Notes: generated by a model from the letters alone, not told the origin. Positions 27,561 to 36,240 are shown, counted from the stretch's first letter. The stretch is DNA of 64,000 nt from Eubacterium nodatum ATCC 33099 (GCA_000510425.1 AZKM01000008.1:151512-215511), one strand, 5' to 3'. Numbers and translations are program-made.

Positions 27561-28481
27561 CTATTTCCAAAGTTTTTCCGGGTAAATTCCTTTATCCTTC
27601 ATGACTTGAAGTGCTGCGACTACCCCGGGTTTATCATCTTTATATGTAACTCCGTACCAACGATCTCCGGAAGTTAAAACCTTTATCACCGCCTTACCAT
27701 CATCTATTAGAGATTTTACCGCTGTTGGCAGATAGTATTCACTTTTTAAAGGATTTTCAACCAAAGCTTTGTCTAAAAATTCCGGAAACCTCCTCTCCAT
27801 TTCATTCATCATGGATTTCGTAAAACCCCAAAAATTCATAGAAACCGTTGTATCTTTGGCAAGTGCCTTCCAGCTTTCTCCCTCATCCTCGGTAAATACT
27901 ACTTTATCTCCCTGCCATTTTATCTTCGTCCGTTCTACAATGCCGGAAAGATTCCCGAAACTGTCAACATCACAAACCCCTCTGGAAACATATCCATTCT
28001 CCGTTAAAGTATTTGATAACCGATACCCAACCATGGCATACCTATATTTTTCATCATCCTTTGCGTCGACCAAAAAATCATAAATCTGCCGAAATGCTCC
28101 GGGGCCATAATAATCATCCGCATTGATAACTGCAAAAGAATCTTTGATAATATTCCTGGCACTGAGCACCGCATGACAAGTTCCCCAGGGCTTTTCTCTT
28201 CCCTTTGGAACACTGTACCCCTCCGGCAGATCAGAAAGTTCTTGGAATGCATACTGAATATTCAGGTATCTCCCGGCGCCTTTTTTCATAAGGTTTCTAA
28301 AGGCTTCCTCGTGCTCTTTTTTTATTATAAAAATAACATCGTTAAATCCCGCCTTCATTGCATCATACATTGAAAAATCAAGTATAATCTCTCCTTTGTC
28401 ACTGACAGGATCTATTTGCTTAAGTCCCCCATAGCGGCTGCCCATACCCGCTGCCATTATCACTAACACCGGATTACTCAT
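27561..28481 (-). CDS. Sugar-phosphate nucleotidyltransferase-like protein
   Basis: A 306-residue protein of the NTP-transferase fold. The N-terminal loop MAAGMGSRYGGLKQIDPV is the nucleotide-binding GxGxR...K signature, and VINADDYYGPGAF holds the metal aspartates. Relatives make NDP-sugars or activate other phosphates; the substrate here is not evident, and members with this architecture are often annotated only as nucleotidyltransferase. I use ATG 28481 because AAGGAGG lies eight bases before it. It stands alone, upstream of rpsF in the same direction. Confidence 0.85.
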   Translation of the reverse strand: MSNPVLVIMAAGMGSRYGGLKQIDPVSDKGEIILDFSMYDAMKAGFNDVIFIIKKEHEEAFRNLMKKGAGRYLNIQYAFQELSDLPEGYSVPKGREKPWGTCHAVLSARNIIKDSFAVINADDYYGPGAFRQIYDFLVDAKDDEKYRYAMVGYRLSNTLTENGYVSRGVCDVDSFGNLSGIVERTKIKWQGDKVVFTEDEGESWKALAKDTTVSMNFWGFTKSMMNEMERRFPEFLDKALVENPLKSEYYLPTAVKSLIDDGKAVIKVLTSGDRWYGVTYKDDKPGVVAALQVMKDKGIYPEKLWK

Positions 28482-28620
28482 TATTTGCACCTCCTTAAAT
28501 TTAAGAATATTTTATCATGAAAACAGGAAAAAGACTATTTTTTCTGCTCCTTTTCTCTTTAAAACTCCCTTTGAAACATATAAATTTAAATTGCAATGAC
28601 GCCGAATGTATAAATATCGC

Positions 28621-28649
28621 TTTATTTTCCGGAAATAATCATATATAAT
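28621..28649 (+). promoter_or_regulatory. Candidate promoter of the secreted protein gene
   Basis: TTTATT and a perfect TATAAT lie 17 bases apart, about 40 bases ahead of the ATG at 28690. Confidence 0.5.
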
Positions 28650-28689
28650 AGTTCCGATAGTTAATTCAAGGATTCGAAAGGAGAAAGAA

Positions 28690-29577
28690 ATGAATTTGAA
28701 AAAAATATGTTCAATCACACTATCTCTGATTATGGCTGTTACATTTTCTTTCATGGGAGTGGAAGCCGCATCAGCAACAACAAAAAATATCGACGATAAC
28801 ACTTCAAGCAGCGTAAGCAGAATTACTGCACCTCCACAGGCTGCAATTCCTTCTGCAAGGCTTGCAGCTAACATCAAAGCCCAGGCTAAAGCACCAAAGA
28901 TAGTGAATGCCGGCAGCACATCCACTGTCTACAATAAGTCTATTGTGATTGTAAACCATGAAAAAACCCCTGGTAACATTAAAACTTATTTTAAAATCAA
29001 GCCTAAAACCTCAGGAGCACTAACAATCTCTACATATGCAGGGTCTGATGTGTCCATTAAAGGTGCTAAGGCAGGTTATGTTAATTTTAACAGCTCCAAC
29101 CCTCAGTTCAGATACATTACTTTCGGAGTAAAAAAGGGAAAGACATATACTGTAACCGTGAAATCTGCCGGTATTTATACCGAGGACGGACACCTCAATA
29201 AAGTGGGGTTTGAAACAAAAAGCTTCGATGGAAAGTTTGGAAAATCCGCGAAAAAGGCTGCTAAACTTTCAAGAAAGAAATTGCGCAAAGGCTACATCGC
29301 ACCAAACGGAAAGGCAAAATATTATAGGCTGAGCAAAAAGGGTAGAAAGATTAAAATTACCTTTACAGCAGACGCCAATGATCGCCTGCAAATTACAATC
29401 AAAGGTAAGGCTAGAGGAATCAAAAAATACACTCGCTTTGACCAAACTGTAAGAGGCGGCTATAATGTCAAAGTAATCACCCTGAGACTGCGCGGCTATG
29501 CAAAAAACTTTTCCGGAACAATTCAAGTAAAGAGAGTGGGAAAATCATCCGGCGTCTACAGCATTAAATATCAGTAA
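28690..29577 (+). CDS. Secreted lysine-rich protein, unknown function
   Basis: A 295-residue exported protein. A signal peptide (KKICSITLSLIMAVTFSFMG) is probably cut after VEAASA. An Ala/Pro-rich linker follows and then two beta-rich parts at about residues 85-175 and 200-290, both ending in strand patterns (KGKTYTVTVKSAGIY and FSGTIQVKRVGKSSG) that recall bacterial pre-peptidase C-terminal or carbohydrate-binding sandwiches. It is very basic (FGKSAKKAAKLSRKKLRKG), as is the tail of the YkuD protein, which suggests contact with anionic wall polymers. I cannot name the family. The ATG has AAAGGAG. Confidence 0.75.
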   Translation: MNLKKICSITLSLIMAVTFSFMGVEAASATTKNIDDNTSSSVSRITAPPQAAIPSARLAANIKAQAKAPKIVNAGSTSTVYNKSIVIVNHEKTPGNIKTYFKIKPKTSGALTISTYAGSDVSIKGAKAGYVNFNSSNPQFRYITFGVKKGKTYTVTVKSAGIYTEDGHLNKVGFETKSFDGKFGKSAKKAAKLSRKKLRKGYIAPNGKAKYYRLSKKGRKIKITFTADANDRLQITIKGKARGIKKYTRFDQTVRGGYNVKVITLRLRGYAKNFSGTIQVKRVGKSSGVYSIKYQ

Positions 29578-29642
29578 ACTCACACATAAAAATATATGAA
29601 AAGCTGTGTCCATACGATGCGGCTTCAAACTGCAGGTAAAGG

Positions 29643-29676
29643 CTCGACTGAGAAAATCTCGGTCGAGTCTTTTTTT
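29643..29676 (+). terminator. Terminator after the secreted protein gene
   Basis: CTCGACTGAG pairs with CTCGGTCGAG around AAAAT with one mismatch-tolerant G-T pair, followed by T7. Between 29677 and 29816 only the leader of the transporter gene remains. Confidence 0.88.
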
Positions 29677-29816
29677 ATATCCGATATAAAACAATCCAAG
29701 AGCCAACCTCAGATTATACTCAAAAATAATGATTGTTGTATGCCCGGCAATAAGGTATCATATGAATATGATATTGATTATGCAAGCACCACAAATATAT
29801 TAGGGAGAACTTTTAA

Positions 29817-31298
29817 ATGAAAAAAACGATTTCAGAAATCGCAGGAAAATACCGCGGAACGGGTATAGGTGCCGGTCTTGTGTATGGAATGGCAGAATTT
29901 TATGGAGGCGGTGCCTTTGTAATTATAAACACTTTTTTTATGGTATTTTTAACTAAGGCTTTGGGAATTCCTGCGGCATGGGCAGGAGCAATTCCCCTTG
30001 CAGGTAAAGTCTGGGATGCTGTAACCGATCCCATTATGGGAAATATTACAGACCGAACGACTTCAAGACTTGGACCGAAGAGACTTTATCTTCTCATAGG
30101 GGGCGTTGTATCTGCAGCGACTTTCGTGATGCTTTGGACGACGATTCCAACAAACAATAAAACATTTTTATTCATATACTATATAATTATTTACTGCCTG
30201 TTTTCCACAGGATTTACTATAATCATGGTACCTTATAACGGACTTTTGCCGGACATGATTGACGATTATGCCGTCAGGTCCAAGTTTTCTACAATGCGTA
30301 TGATCTGGTCCACTTTAGGGGCCATTGCAGCGGGAATCCTTCCAACCCTCATAATCAAGGATACGCTTAACACCGGACTCTATTTCAAAACTGCTGCTTT
30401 GTTCGGAGTACTGTTTTGCATAACTTCACTCCTTACATTTGCAGGCACATGGGAAAAAATTAAAAAACCTGTAAAAACCAATCTCAGTGAAAGTTTTACA
30501 CAGGCCGCTTCTGTATTCAAAAGCCGGGCATTTAGAATTTTTATAGGAATATATTTAACCGGTCAGTGCGGTATGGACTTCGTATCAGGTATGGCAATCT
30601 ACTATGTTGACGATGTTCTCCATGGATATTCCAAGGGCTACCTGACAATGCTGATAGGCGTTCTTCTTGTATCTCAACTTGTAGGAATGCTGATTTTCGG
30701 ACCTATAATGACAAGAACCTCAAAACGAACAACTATTTTAATCGGTGCGCCCATAAGGATTGTCTGCACTCTAGGTCTTCTTGCCTTTTCCTATGAAGGT
30801 GCCTCCATCTACCCAATACTTGCCCTTGCAGCAGGTGTCGGCATCGGAAATGCCGCAACTCTGACCAGTATTTTTGCAATCCTTGCCGATATGGCGGAGG
30901 TTGACGAGCTTATCACTTCTGTCAGCAGACCCGGAATTGTATCCGGCATGGCTACCTTTGCAAGAAAAATCTCCGCAGGGCTATCCGCATGGTTCATCGG
31001 TATTCTCATTGCTATGGTCGGTTATGATACCGATATTGCACAGGCGGGAATGAGACAAACTCTCCATACACAGCACGGTATTGCAATGATATTCATATTC
31101 CTTCCTGCCATTTTAGTCGGACTTCTTCTTTTTTTCGGCTATATTTTTCCTATTAGCAAAAAGGAATTTGCCATCGTCCAAAAAGATATTGCCAGAAGAA
31201 AAGGACAGGAGAAATCAGCTGCTACAGGCGAGGAAAAGAAAATACTGAAACGCATTACCGGCTTTGACTACGATAAGTTGTGGAACAAAGAAAATTAA
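29817..31298 (+). CDS. MFS transporter of the GPH (glycoside-pentoside-hexuronide:cation) family
   Basis: A 493-residue, 12-helix membrane protein. The GPH/MelB signature is clear in the first half: KVWDAVTDPIMGNITDRTTS followed by RLGPKR, with FTIIMVPYNGLLPDMIDDY between helices 4 and 5. GPH carriers take up sugars or related compounds with Na+ or H+. The next gene encodes a glycerophosphodiesterase, so the cargo could be a glycerophospho-compound or a lipid-derived glycoside; this is inference from the neighbour. The ATG has AGGGAGA. Confidence 0.88.
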   Translation: MKKTISEIAGKYRGTGIGAGLVYGMAEFYGGGAFVIINTFFMVFLTKALGIPAAWAGAIPLAGKVWDAVTDPIMGNITDRTTSRLGPKRLYLLIGGVVSAATFVMLWTTIPTNNKTFLFIYYIIIYCLFSTGFTIIMVPYNGLLPDMIDDYAVRSKFSTMRMIWSTLGAIAAGILPTLIIKDTLNTGLYFKTAALFGVLFCITSLLTFAGTWEKIKKPVKTNLSESFTQAASVFKSRAFRIFIGIYLTGQCGMDFVSGMAIYYVDDVLHGYSKGYLTMLIGVLLVSQLVGMLIFGPIMTRTSKRTTILIGAPIRIVCTLGLLAFSYEGASIYPILALAAGVGIGNAATLTSIFAILADMAEVDELITSVSRPGIVSGMATFARKISAGLSAWFIGILIAMVGYDTDIAQAGMRQTLHTQHGIAMIFIFLPAILVGLLLFFGYIFPISKKEFAIVQKDIARRKGQEKSAATGEEKKILKRITGFDYDKLWNKEN

Positions 31299-31360
31299 GT
31301 AAAAGGTCCATAAAATATCCCTGAAGAAAATCCGGATAAAAACTGACGAGGAGAACTGAA

Positions 31361-32152
31361 ATGGAAAACAAGAAACCGTTTGTATGGTCACACCGTGGTG
31401 CCAGCGGTTACTGCCCTGAAAACACACTTGCTGCATTTGAGAAAGCTGTTGAGCTTAAATCCGACGGGGTTGAACTGGACGTTCAGCTAACTTCTGATGG
31501 AAAAATAGTAATCTGCCACGATGAAAAAGTAGATAGAACTTCAAACGGCAAAGGCTGGATCAAAGATATGACCTTTGATGAAATTAGAGCTTTGGATTTT
31601 TCTTGTGGAAATAAGAAGTTCAAAGGAGCAAAAATACCCACATTGCAGGAAGTATTTGAACTACTGAAACATACTGAACTCATCATAAACATTGAACTTA
31701 AAACCGGAATCGTTTTCTATAACGGTATTGAGAAAAAGGTCATCGATCTTGTAGAAGAATATGGATTTATGAAGCGGGTTATTTTTTCTTCCTTCAATCA
31801 CTACACCGTAAAAAGGGTAAAAGAACTGAGACCGGAAGCAAAGTGTGGTTTTCTATACATGGACGGTCCCATCGATATGCCCGGGTACGGAAAATTCCAT
31901 GGAGTTGAAGCTTTGCATCCTGCCCTGTACAACCTTCAATTTCCGGATTTTATGAAAGATTGCAGAGAGAAGGGACTTGAGGTGAATGTGTGGACAGCAA
32001 ATTCAGAAGAACACATTATTTTTTGCTGTAAAGTCGGAGTCAATGCCATTATCACAGATTATCCCGATAAAACCCGTGCTGTAATAGATACTTTGGCAAA
32101 ACCGTGCCGTAATGAAGAAACCTATGAAACCTGTGCCGAAATGCTGAAATAG
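31361..32152 (+). CDS. Glycerophosphodiester phosphodiesterase
   Basis: A 263-residue cytoplasmic GDPD. It should split glycerophosphodiesters to glycerol-3-phosphate and an alcohol. The first motif is WSHRGASGYCPENTLAAF with the catalytic His and Arg; DGVELDVQLTSDGKIVICHD supplies the metal-binding Glu, Asp and second His. No signal peptide is present, unlike GlpQ, so it resembles UgpQ and acts on imported substrate. The ATG has GAGGAG. It lies 62 bases after the GPH transporter. Confidence 0.93.
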   Translation: MENKKPFVWSHRGASGYCPENTLAAFEKAVELKSDGVELDVQLTSDGKIVICHDEKVDRTSNGKGWIKDMTFDEIRALDFSCGNKKFKGAKIPTLQEVFELLKHTELIINIELKTGIVFYNGIEKKVIDLVEEYGFMKRVIFSSFNHYTVKRVKELRPEAKCGFLYMDGPIDMPGYGKFHGVEALHPALYNLQFPDFMKDCREKGLEVNVWTANSEEHIIFCCKVGVNAIITDYPDKTRAVIDTLAKPCRNEETYETCAEMLK

Positions 32153-32232
32153 ATAAAGTTATAGAATAAGTATATCTGTTTCACTTTAATAAGCTTTTGA
32201 AAGGGCTCTTTAAATAAGGGAGGATTTGAGAA

Positions 32233-33363
32233 TTGAGCATTAGTTTAAAAACTGAAAACAAAAAAAAGCCTCTAACAAATACATATCGCAGCTTAGAAAA
32301 AATCGGGGTGAGGCTGATAGACGATAACAACTATACAGAGTATATCAATTCACAGAATGCCGATTGGCGTAGACATCATGTTATGCAAGGAGATTTGACC
32401 AGCTTTGACGGTCTATCCCTGCGATATTATTACGCTATGCAGCCGGAACCTGCAATTACAAATGATTTATTATGTGAAAAGTCCTCAGATAACCTATTGT
32501 CTTCAAGGGCTTCATCGAAAGTGCACAATGCAAAGGGCTGTATCGTGATACTCCACGGATACTGCGGATTTTGGGGGAAGTTTCACGAAATGGCAGAATA
32601 CTACTGGCAAGCCGGATATGATGTTTTCTTTCTGGAACAGCGTGGTCACGGTTATTCGGGAAGACAGACAGATGACAAGGATATGGTTCATGTCAATGAT
32701 TACACAGATTATATTAAAGATTTAAAAATGTTTATGGATAACATAGTTCTTCCCAAAACATTAAGCACTCCCCACATTCTATTTGCTCATTCCATGGGCG
32801 GTGCTGTAGCCACTTTATTTCTGGAAGATTATCCTGATTATTTCAGTGCAGCGATACTAAGTTCTCCAATGCTCAGCATAAATACAGGAAACATTTCGAA
32901 AGCCACAGTTTATCTCCTGCGTGCCAAAATTAAAATTCTTCACCGGGAACTTCAGCCATTTCCGGGGGGCAAGCGTTTCGATGGAATACCGGCATTTGCC
33001 ACAAGCAGCACAAAATCTGCCGTAAGATATAAATATATATTTGAGCAAAGGCTTGCCGATACCCATTACCACACCTACATGCTGTCAAACGGATGGGGCT
33101 GTGCCAGCTTCAAGGCTACGAGCAAAGCTCTAAAAAATGCTCACAAAATAAGTATTCCTATCCTTCTTTTAACCGCAGGAAATGACTCCTTAGTCACAAT
33201 GGACGGCTGCACAAAGTTTAAGAAAAAAGCTGCAAGTGTTGAACACATTCATTTTGAAAATGCAAAGCATGAACTTTTTAATGATACCGATGATGTTCGC
33301 AGAAACTATTACAGCAGAATATTCTATTTTACCGAAGAGAATTTTGAGAAAGCAAAATATTGA
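32233..33363 (+). CDS. Alpha/beta hydrolase, lysophospholipase/monoacylglycerol-lipase type
   Basis: A 376-residue serine hydrolase. The nucleophile elbow is AHSMGGAVATLFLEDYP, the acid is probably the Asp in LTAGNDSLV and the histidine lies in NAKHELFND. The oxyanion part reads ILHGYCGFWGKFHEMA. It resembles PldB/monoglyceride lipases (FLEQRGHGYSGR). The start is a TTG at 32233, nine bases behind GGGAGG; no ATG fits better. It may free lysolipid-derived glycerophosphodiesters for the GDPD upstream. A terminator follows. Confidence 0.87.
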   Translation: MSISLKTENKKKPLTNTYRSLEKIGVRLIDDNNYTEYINSQNADWRRHHVMQGDLTSFDGLSLRYYYAMQPEPAITNDLLCEKSSDNLLSSRASSKVHNAKGCIVILHGYCGFWGKFHEMAEYYWQAGYDVFFLEQRGHGYSGRQTDDKDMVHVNDYTDYIKDLKMFMDNIVLPKTLSTPHILFAHSMGGAVATLFLEDYPDYFSAAILSSPMLSINTGNISKATVYLLRAKIKILHRELQPFPGGKRFDGIPAFATSSTKSAVRYKYIFEQRLADTHYHTYMLSNGWGCASFKATSKALKNAHKISIPILLLTAGNDSLVTMDGCTKFKKKAASVEHIHFENAKHELFNDTDDVRRNYYSRIFYFTEENFEKAKY

Positions 33364-33374
33364 AAATATAAAAT

Positions 33375-33405
33375 AACCCTTGTAATCATTAAGATTACAA
33401 GGGTT
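33375..33405. terminator. Bidirectional terminator between the hydrolase gene and tRNA-Lys
   Basis: AACCCTTGTAATC pairs with GATTACAAGGGTT around ATTAA (13 base pairs). T residues follow on plus, and ATTTTATATTTTC follows on minus, so it can end both the hydrolase gene and the tRNA-Lys transcript. Confidence 0.85.
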
Positions 33406-33411
33406 TTGAAT

Positions 33412-33487
33412 TGGTACACCATCAGGGGTTCGAACCCTGGACACCCTGATTAAGAGTCAGGTGCTCTGCCAGCTGAGCTAATGGTGC
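33412..33487 (-). tRNA. tRNA-Lys, anticodon CUU, CCA encoded
   Basis: On the minus strand the acceptor GCACCAT pairs with ATGGTGT (first pair G-U), followed by A and CCA. D arm GCTC/GAGC, anticodon loop CTCTTAA (anticodon CTT) and T arm AGGGTTCGAACCCT are all present. The degraded Fic islet begins directly upstream. Confidence 0.95.
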
Positions 33488-33643
33488 ATATTCATGAAGC
33501 TGCGTCAAAACTACTTACCAGTGTTTTGACACAGTTGTTATGATACCACTCTATAATTAAAAAGTCAATACATAAACTCTTACATTGTTGTTATTCTTCT
33601 ATGATTGTCAAACATATGTGACAAAAGCCATCCGGTTAAAATC

Positions 33644-33719
33644 TAAGCCACATCAATGAAATATTCCTCTACTATTTCATTTGATGTTTTAAATCCTAAC
33701 ACTCTTCTCAATATATTAT
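33644..33719 (-). pseudogene. IS30-family transposase tail
   Basis: A minus-strand frame of about 25 codons ending at TAG (33644) reads NNILRRVLGFKTSNEIVEEYF, the typical end of IS30 transposases (N-PRK-LGYKTP-E). An upstream stop in the same frame shows it is broken. The tail ends 33 bases inside a 13-base inverted repeat. Confidence 0.5.
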
Positions 33720-33771
33720 TTGTTTATCCACTATATCTGTTCTACATTTTTATGTGTTATCTTCTCTGTTT

Positions 33772-33963
33772 TTAGTCCCTGTGAATATGTTGCTGCCTTG
33801 CCACAAAAGCATATCCTTTATCAAGTTTCATCAAGGACTTATGCAAATTGAAAAGGACCCAATAATTCCACATATATATTTTTTTTAAGATGTCTTCGAT
33901 TTTAACAAAATTATCCATAAAATTATTTTGCCCGATATTTTCTAATTTATTCTCCATTGCCAT
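33772..33963 (-). pseudogene. YhcG/DUF1016-type nuclease fragment
   Basis: A 63-codon frame 24 bases after fic. The end, LHKSLMKLDKGYAFVARQQHI, matches the start of the PDDEXK domain of YhcG (DUF1016) proteins, where L-F-LELGKGFAFVGRQ-H-I is conserved; the catalytic part that should follow is missing. The start (MENKLENI) has AAGGA upstream. YhcG genes often travel with defence and toxin genes, which fits the Fic neighbour. Confidence 0.5.
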
Positions 33964-33987
33964 CGATCCTTGCGATTCTGCTTTTAA

Positions 33988-35124
33988 TTATTTCTTGAAC
34001 TTATATTTTCCTTTTCCGTGACCGGATACCGGTTCAATGATATCTGCCTGTACCAGATTGGAAAGAAGTTTTGAAGAACCTGAACCCTTCAGTTCAAGGA
34101 GTTCCATAACTGCACTTCTTCCAAATATTCCATCAAAGCCAAACTTCTCAAAAAGTCTGTGAATATGAACAGTCGTTTTTACTGAGAAACCGCTGCATTT
34201 TTCAGTAAATACACTTTCAATGTCCATTTTTGTATCTTGAATGTCCACTTTCTCACTCTGAATATCCCCTTTTATATCTTCAATGTCCATTTTTTCTTCA
34301 TTCAAAAGCCCACTTATGTGAAGCTTTCGATTGTAGAGTTCATTTTTCTCGTTCAAAAGCAGGTTCCTAAGAAACTCTTCCAGATATTTTGTAGTTTCGT
34401 GAATACCTTTTTGCAGGTTCGTATAATTTGCACGGACAAGTGCGTTTCTAAAATACCACGCATTTTCAGCAAAAATATCATTGGTTGCAGAGAAACCAAG
34501 TGTTCTCAAATATTTAATAAAGAACACTGCTGTTGTTCTCGTATTGCCTTCTCCGAAAATATGGATTTGCCATAACCTTGAAATGAATACTGCAAGATGA
34601 TGAATAATCTCGTCCATCGAAAGACCTTTATAACTAAATTCTTTCTCCTGAGAAAAATCATATTCAATGGTTGCTCTCAATTCAGAAGCACTACCGTACA
34701 TAACCGTTGCCCCATCAAGCACCCATTCTTTCTTTGTGATATTATAATCTCTAATCTTTCCGGCGTGTTTATAAATGCCCTGAAATAATTTGCGATGAAT
34801 AGAGATATACTCATTCGGAGAAAATGAAAACGCTGTTTCTGAAAGAATTCCCGCAATACGGGAAGAAACCTTATCTGCTTCTTCAGTACGTTCGTCATCA
34901 GACAAATGCACCGAGCTTTCTTTATAGTAGCTGTCAATAAGACCCTGTGCTTCTTTCATCGTGATTTTGCCTTCAATATTCTGAATAGCAGTATCAATCA
35001 AATATTTAGATGGTTTAAGTCCGTCCACCGCCTGAAGTCCGATTGCTGTACTCCACGCATAACTCTTATGAGCTTTATCCGGTTCAGATTCCCTCAAATA
35101 TTCCTTAAACGGGTCTTTTTCCAT
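33988..35124 (-). CDS. Fic-domain protein (probable AMP-transferase/toxin-type)
   Basis: A 378-residue Fic protein. Fic enzymes usually transfer AMP from ATP to target proteins. The active loop is WQIHIFGEGNTRTTAVFF, with catalytic His, acidic and Asn/Arg positions but TRT where the canonical GNGRxxR has a second Arg. The N-terminal KITMKEAQGLIDSYYK part resembles the VbhA-type antitoxin module. In the internal helix the inhibitory SxxxEG motif reads SSRIAG, so the usual inhibitory Glu is Ala. A repetitive linker (MDIEDIKGDIQSEKVDIQ) leads to a winged-helix C-terminus. ATG 35124 is used because GAGG lies eight bases ahead. Confidence 0.88.
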   Translation of the reverse strand: MEKDPFKEYLRESEPDKAHKSYAWSTAIGLQAVDGLKPSKYLIDTAIQNIEGKITMKEAQGLIDSYYKESSVHLSDDERTEEADKVSSRIAGILSETAFSFSPNEYISIHRKLFQGIYKHAGKIRDYNITKKEWVLDGATVMYGSASELRATIEYDFSQEKEFSYKGLSMDEIIHHLAVFISRLWQIHIFGEGNTRTTAVFFIKYLRTLGFSATNDIFAENAWYFRNALVRANYTNLQKGIHETTKYLEEFLRNLLLNEKNELYNRKLHISGLLNEEKMDIEDIKGDIQSEKVDIQDTKMDIESVFTEKCSGFSVKTTVHIHRLFEKFGFDGIFGRSAVMELLELKGSGSSKLLSNLVQADIIEPVSGHGKGKYKFKK

Positions 35125-35181
35125 ATCCACTACCTCACTTCATAGTTTTAACTCATTCTTGGTTACAATTATACGGATATT

Positions 35182-35210
35182 ATTTTATCACATCATATTC
35201 ATTTTTTCAA
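35182..35210 (-). promoter_or_regulatory. Promoter of fic
   Basis: On the minus strand TTGAAA (35210-35205) and TAAAAT (35187-35182) are 17 bases apart, 58 bases ahead of the fic start. The 29-base palindrome at 35240 lies about 30 bases upstream of the -35 box and could be a control site. Confidence 0.6.
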
Positions 35211-35239
35211 AATGCATGCACTAGAATGCCTTTTTCATT

Positions 35240-35268
35240 CTATGATTGTCAAACATTGACAATCATAG
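35240..35268. repeat. 29-base palindrome, copy of the 33.6-kb repeat
   Basis: CTATGATTGTCAA, ACA, TTGACAATCATAG: 13-base arms with a three-base centre. The 19-base sequence TTCTATGATTGTCAAACAT starting at 35238 is identical to 33597-33615 on the other side of fic. It may be an IS30 end-to-end junction or an operator. Confidence 0.75.
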
Positions 35269-35411
35269 ACAATTTATCAAGCAGGTCAAGATCTGAGGTT
35301 GTAATATATAGTATAAAAGTGGTACAAGATCAAAAATATTAAGCGACATAAACTAGAATATGTGGAAATAGAATAAATACTAAAATTCCACAGGATATAA
35401 AGAAAGCACAG

Positions 35412-35459
35412 AAAAAGCACCTGGCTGAAAGCTTTTACGATCTTAAAGTCATGTGCTTT
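35412..35459 (-). terminator. Possible terminator after the CPBP gene
   Basis: On the minus strand AAGCACATG pairs with CAGGTGCTT around a long loop of about 25 bases, then TTTTC. It starts 28 bases past the CPBP stop. The long loop lowers confidence. Confidence 0.5.
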
Positions 35460-35487
35460 GTTTATTAGTTATACCCAAAACCAAGAG

Positions 35488-36240
35488 TTATGATTTTGCT
35501 AATTCAGCTGTCTTTCTATACTGTACATAGAAGAAAATCGTCAATGCTATGTTTATCACCATAACAACAACACTAGCTTCAATCTTATAATTACCCCCAG
35601 ATAAAATCTCATTTCCTGATGATGCCATCGAATATAAGCTTGGGTAATCATCAGCTAAACTGACACCACCAAGTATTATCGCTCCAACAATATTCCAGAT
35701 TGTATGAGCCAATATTGGTGCGAGAATCGTTTGTTCAGATTCATATAACGCAGTTGTAAACAAACACATAGTGATTACGTTAATTACAGGTATTACGCCT
35801 GCTTCAAATGCTCCGCCATGTAAAAATGTGAAAATTATTGTTGTAACGACTATGGCTAATTTCAGATTGTATTTTTTCTTTAACAATTGATACAAATATC
35901 CTCTAATCAGAAATTCCTGCATAATTACATTGATAAAAGCGGACAAGATCCAGAGCCATAGTAATGTTACATTATTTTTCTCTATAATCTCCAGTTGGCG
36001 AGATGAAAAAAGAATTATCACTGAGAGACCTATCCAGATGATTCCCACAAAAATTCCAACTATTGTTCCCTTGAGACAATTCTTCATTATTGGTATTTTC
36101 ACTTCGCCTTTTTCAATTATCAGGAATATAATAGAGAATGCAACCATAACAGCAAACGGGATTAATTCTGCAAAAAACCTCCAAATTGCAGGATTGTCAC
36201 ATGGTATATTTATTATTCCCGATAAAATAGCCCATCCCAT
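35488..36240 (-). CDS. CPBP-family intramembrane metalloprotease
   Basis: About 250 residues with seven or eight membrane helices and the three CPBP (CAAX-processing/Abi) motifs: MQEFLIRGYLY (first Glu of EExxxR is Gln, as in some relatives), FTFLHGG and LAHTIWNIVG. Such proteases act on membrane-bound peptides or proteins; targets here are unknown. The only canonical start is ATG 36240, which has no ribosome site. The frame stays open and protein-like for 15 codons upstream (IEKSGNNIFENINFF) to an ATT at 36285 directly behind AGGAGA, so either a rare ATT start or a small start-region mutation is likely. Confidence 0.85.
   Translation of the reverse strand: MGWAILSGIINIPCDNPAIWRFFAELIPFAVMVAFSIIFLIIEKGEVKIPIMKNCLKGTIVGIFVGIIWIGLSVIILFSSRQLEIIEKNNVTLLWLWILSAFINVIMQEFLIRGYLYQLLKKKYNLKLAIVVTTIIFTFLHGGAFEAGVIPVINVITMCLFTTALYESEQTILAPILAHTIWNIVGAIILGGVSLADDYPSLYSMASSGNEILSGGNYKIEASVVVMVINIALTIFFYVQYRKTAELAKS

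Larger units (their letters stand above)
33599..35268. mobile_element. Candidate IS30-derived element carrying fic
   Basis: CTATGATTGTCAA at 33599-33611 reappears inverted as TTGACAATCATAG at 35256-35268, a perfect 13-base terminal repeat enclosing 1670 bases. Just inside the left end lies a transposase tail in the orientation expected for IS30. The space a transposase would fill holds a nuclease fragment and an intact fic gene. No clear target duplication was found, and the right end overlaps a second inverted copy of the repeat, so this is a reading of end structure, not a proven transposon. Confidence 0.4.
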
